In this document: piece by piece, positions 9,001-10,335 of the stretch
Numbering within the stretch: position 1 is the stretch's first letter
Layout of the letters: the number at the start of each line of letters is the position of its first letter
Origin: Candidatus Peregrinibacteria bacterium
Lineage (GTDB): Bacteria; Patescibacteriota; Gracilibacteria; UBA1369
Length of the DNA: 10,335 nucleotides
Reading direction: 5' to 3'
NCBI GenBank assembly: GCA_014729615.1
Contig: WJJQ01000066.1
Span: 1 to 10,335, forward strand
Position numbers and translations under genes: made by a program
The notes under the pieces: model-generated
Databases searched by the model: none
The model's input: the letters and a program-made list of their open reading frames with translations, nothing else
Told to the model about the DNA's origin: nothing

Positions 9001-10171
9001 TGAACACTGTTATTTTGGAGATCTAGGTTCACCATCTGGTATTACCTTAGTACAAGTTGATGGTAGAGTCACAATTGAATATGAAGCAGTTTTAGTAGAG
9101 TCAGGATTAACCAATGAAATATGTCGAAACGGACAAGTTTGTCAGGAAAAATATTCAAACAAATCTCGTCTAAAAAAAGTCATTGTAAATGAAAAAGAAT
9201 ATTCTGGTGAGCTACCTTATAGTAACGAAACAATTGTACAAATTTTCTGTCAGTACATTTTAACCAGAGCGGCCGGTGACATCTTCCTCGAAACCGACTT
9301 ACGCTATGGTATCGACATTAATATTTGTACGGATTATTCAACCACACCGGGACTTGTTGTTACACCCGGTCCACCAACACCCGGAGAATTAAGTAAAACC
9401 GGTAAACGTGCTGAACTCCAAACAATCAGCCATGAAATATGTAGCCAGGGACAAGAAGAAGGCATTGTTGGCGGATTATACGGAAGTGACGTTTCTGAAT
9501 TATCAAGTACTATCTGTGAAGTAAAACTTCAAACAGGATCCCCTTGGAGACAATCTTACATTACAAATAATATTACAGAAAACAAAACTCGCGTATCCAG
9601 ATGGGGTGCCGACCCAACATTACCCGCCGACATTGGCTCATTATTAAACACCGCTCCTGATCAAGAGGTTTACCACGTAAATCAAAACTTACGAACTACC
9701 GGGCCGGTTGCGCTGGACGACGGTACGGGAGCCAAAACGTTTATCATTGAAGACGCGGATCTTTACATAGATCACAACATTACTTACACCGGTATCTGTC
9801 CGGCAAACGTTAAACCATGTAACGTACGAGACACTGCTTCTATAGCCTTCATCGTACTTAACGGTAGCGTTTATGTTGATCCAAGCGTAACAGACATTGC
9901 CGGCGTATTCTTTGTACAGGAAGGTGACCGAGCAAACAGCGGTCAATTATTTAGCGGAACTGTTCAAGGCGAACAATCGTTACAGCCATTAACAATTAAC
10001 GGTTCTGTTTATGGCGACATTGAAGCTCTTTTCAGAGACAGAGTCTTTGCCGGTGATCCATCAAAAGACGAGGGAGGTATTACTATAAGATTCGATCAAA
10101 GAATTCTTCTAAACACACCTCCCGGACTTCGCGACGTACTTGATTTAAGTCAAACCGAAGTCGCTCGTTAA
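6047..10171 (+). CDS. Large secreted, cysteine-rich surface protein with Ig-like modules (1374 aa)
   Basis: The start at 6047 gives a textbook Sec signal peptide: basic MKKNRILKR, hydrophobic core (LIPITLFATLIIG) and a likely cut after Ala29 in IASA|SR. An N-terminal domain of about 315 residues follows. Ig/invasin-like beta modules then lie at about 346-461, 487-570 and 705-808, with another beta domain at about 580-704. Three modules share a Gly-x-Phe core strand (Phe399, Phe522, Phe744) followed 44-53 residues later by a Cys in a C-x-x-Gly context (Cys452, Cys566, Cys794). After more beta-rich sequence, a C-terminal domain (about 1065-1374) is rich in Gly/Asn/Asp strands and ends with NTPPGL and EVAR. 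It recalls the ends of large predicted surface proteins of Patescibacteria (from memory, unverified). There are 30 cysteines, all after the signal peptide, suggesting disulfides. No LPXTG motif, C-terminal membrane helix or catalytic motif is visible. It is probably an extracellular adhesin or structural surface protein, last in its operon. Confidence 0.9.
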   Translation: MKKNRILKRVLIPITLFATLIIGAQIASASRMIIPRQLCSLATYPFNPTSTGIWGSALQPYVNTLSDAVCKNHVTVPSSTPFTSTSFSPQPVEITNDLPLASGSENIKGLIAKHIHSHFNDSLEDSNYYFHHIVAEFKINFSPDTKQNIKLDEVTCDTPVPPGTSQTTKDQIVSILGDCNGYFPSLWGGTRVSKDSNGVTWKFCQDSSCDFPYIYGKNPTLDPWIREQSGNSSYNSSNEDFRKMQFAVNLPTKELDQEAWSATTTSQVLLRDYRIKKTDNTEYLTRYSNQVGDDATGWYPIESLSGYQEQGVTRGNATRPFYWFPIGTVSSVWRQPETTTSNLYCDQIELIAPENGRLDADGETDIQLRVTAEDTDGNPVDERIYTRVSFEVEEGEGTFEDDRPQVYTGEEYTNTFTTSSAEATTVRAYVDFFDDADTRLERPGKPDSEPDCVTGLTLVPEEENPYICKSIEPVEPPPFALQAPGTSPLAVTVNITNADGTPTSETFETTVNWVAQQNSGEFTQSSETKNNDETFRSTFNTDQDSASAIVRVTEIDGPVTLEGTECADGLQIPPETEGGQCLELEVSADNEINVGDSILVSPSRVLYSAPQPETVQIQWSVNGDSDLTPLITTATRGLTPPCPVFDENPADTGAPVYCSYFFTGNNEGDSLTLEADPNTPFNDDCTYEITVVNDEGDNVCEDLTITQPDEIELSEDNDIEVEVTFEDGQDYEIEVTFDGSNGEFDENNDDTYVIRQSSADIFEATFVPDNDASRAGVTAKVTEIFDDARNSNACEDGDEVSTPDDECEYLEIEVRGDEVCIEEIGPSDYEDTFIFEENGYTVEKTTVIDDCISYDRNATYYVYAENAEKVCNDRIEPSPERPPELFKEIKVGNTYTRSPLTLSHQIENVPIYYRLTIVPYGTTTTTLTDDIGKGFIEAEILPVDAEGQPSPGRIDYRGITSINEDGFGRLESCEPPDDGEEDYDPEHCYFGDLGSPSGITLVQVDGRVTIEYEAVLVESGLTNEICRNGQVCQEKYSNKSRLKKVIVNEKEYSGELPYSNETIVQIFCQYILTRAAGDIFLETDLRYGIDINICTDYSTTPGLVVTPGPPTPGELSKTGKRAELQTISHEICSQGQEEGIVGGLYGSDVSELSSTICEVKLQTGSPWRQSYITNNITENKTRVSRWGADPTLPADIGSLLNTAPDQEVYHVNQNLRTTGPVALDDGTGAKTFIIEDADLYIDHNITYTGICPANVKPCNVRDTASIAFIVLNGSVYVDPSVTDIAGVFFVQEGDRANSGQLFSGTVQGEQSLQPLTINGSVYGDIEALFRDRVFAGDPSKDEGGITIRFDQRILLNTPPGLRDVLDLSQTEVAR
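7762..7768 (+). repeat. C7 homopolymer tract in coding sequence
   Basis: Seven consecutive C encode the Pro-Pro of IPPE in the linker after the second Ig-like module of the secreted protein. Such runs are slippage-prone; see also the C8 tract about 200 bp downstream. Confidence 0.9.
7962..7969 (+). repeat. C8 homopolymer tract in coding sequence
   Basis: Eight consecutive C encode part of TPPCP in the secreted protein. Gain of one C would bring TGA at 7981-7983 into frame. Loss of one C would lead to TAA at 8058-8060. Either slip would truncate the protein roughly half way, before the C-terminal domain. Confidence 0.9.
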
Positions 10172-10199
10172 ATAAATTAGGCGTTAGGCACCATGACCC

Positions 10200-10236
10200 A
10201 AAAATCCCTTCCCTCATCTCGTCGGAAGGGATTTTT
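10200..10236 (+). terminator. Rho-independent terminator after the secreted-protein gene
   Basis: A perfect 13-bp inverted repeat, AAAAATCCCTTCC (10200-10212) and GGAAGGGATTTTT (10224-10236), encloses an 11-nt loop. The GC-rich core is followed by a T5 run and then ATTCTT, and it lies 28 nt after the TAA of the secreted-protein gene. The A and T flanks make it potentially bidirectional. It would end transcription of the upstream three-gene unit. Confidence 0.9.
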
Positions 10237-10326
10237 ATTCTTACTGGGTATGGCCGCTTACCGGGTATTCTTACTGGGTATAGCCGCTTACCGAGTATTC
10301 TTACTGGGTATGGCCGCTTACCGGGT
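10237..10326 (+). repeat. Tandem 30-bp repeat, three copies, array truncated or ending near the window edge
   Basis: Three head-to-tail copies of a 30-bp unit (10237-10266, 10267-10296, 10297-10326) follow the terminator directly. Copies 1 and 3 are identical; copy 2 differs by G to A at 10282 and 10294. Nine bases of different sequence (gtccgaaag) follow before the window ends, so the array may stop here or resume. Each unit can form an imperfect hairpin: ACTGGGTA (10243-10250) against TACCGGGT (10259-10266) with one G-G mismatch and an 8-nt loop. The repeat is richer in G+C than the genes. There are no spacers, so it is not a CRISPR. Its function is unknown; minisatellite or structured element are options. 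Confidence 0.92.
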
Positions 10327-10335
10327 GTCCGAAAG

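Noticed and set aside
1040..10105. Many GAATTC (EcoRI-type) sites across the window
   Set aside because: Explained by heavy use of GAA for Glu and frequent Glu-Phe or Gly/Arg-Ile/Asn contexts in these Glu-rich proteins; it is not evidence of a restriction system.
10237..10326. CRISPR array
   Set aside because: The 30-bp units are directly adjacent with no spacers between them.

Overview
The window shows about 10.3 kb of AT-leaning DNA in which every recognisable gene lies on the + strand. The layout is a very large gene cut by the left edge (2-5836), a 57-codon membrane-peptide gene too small for usual ORF cut-offs (5847-6020), a 1374-residue secreted protein (6047-10171), a strong Rho-independent terminator (10200-10236), and the first three copies of a 30-bp tandem repeat that runs to the right edge. 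Gaps between genes are 10 and 26 nt, so the three genes probably form one transcription unit ending at the terminator. No tRNA, rRNA, transposase, integrase or CRISPR array is visible.

Organism: the best guess is a Candidate Phyla Radiation / Patescibacteria lineage. Reasons: giant proteins of no familiar family; no Shine-Dalgarno sequence before either internal start; all three stops are TAA; and the C-terminus of the third gene (beta-rich 'secreted surface' segment ending in ...NTPPGL... and ...EVAR) resembles, from memory, the ends of large predicted surface proteins in that group. About 3,370 codons contain no in-frame TGA, so the UGA=Gly code of Gracilibacteria/Absconditabacteria is unlikely. 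This assignment is inference, not proof.

The first protein (at least 1944 residues here, N-terminus missing) is very charged, mostly helical or coiled-coil in its first half, with a central Gly-rich island of alternating beta strands, then a hydrophobic Ala/Gly/Pro stretch, a mixed alpha/beta second half and an acidic Pro/Gly-rich tail. It has only two cysteines. The third protein is the opposite: it has a clear signal peptide, 30 cysteines and several Ig-like beta modules, as expected of a disulfide-stabilised extracellular protein. The small peptide between them is a single-pass membrane protein with a Thr/Ser-rich outer tail.

Taken together the locus looks like a cell-envelope or surface-structure operon, possibly for contact with another cell. 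Nothing in the sequence gives a catalytic function. The points most worth following are the beta-barrel-like island inside the giant protein, the C8/C7 homopolymer tracts in the surface-protein gene, the missed small membrane protein, and the edge-truncated 30-bp repeat, which can be read as hairpins or as a repetitive peptide.
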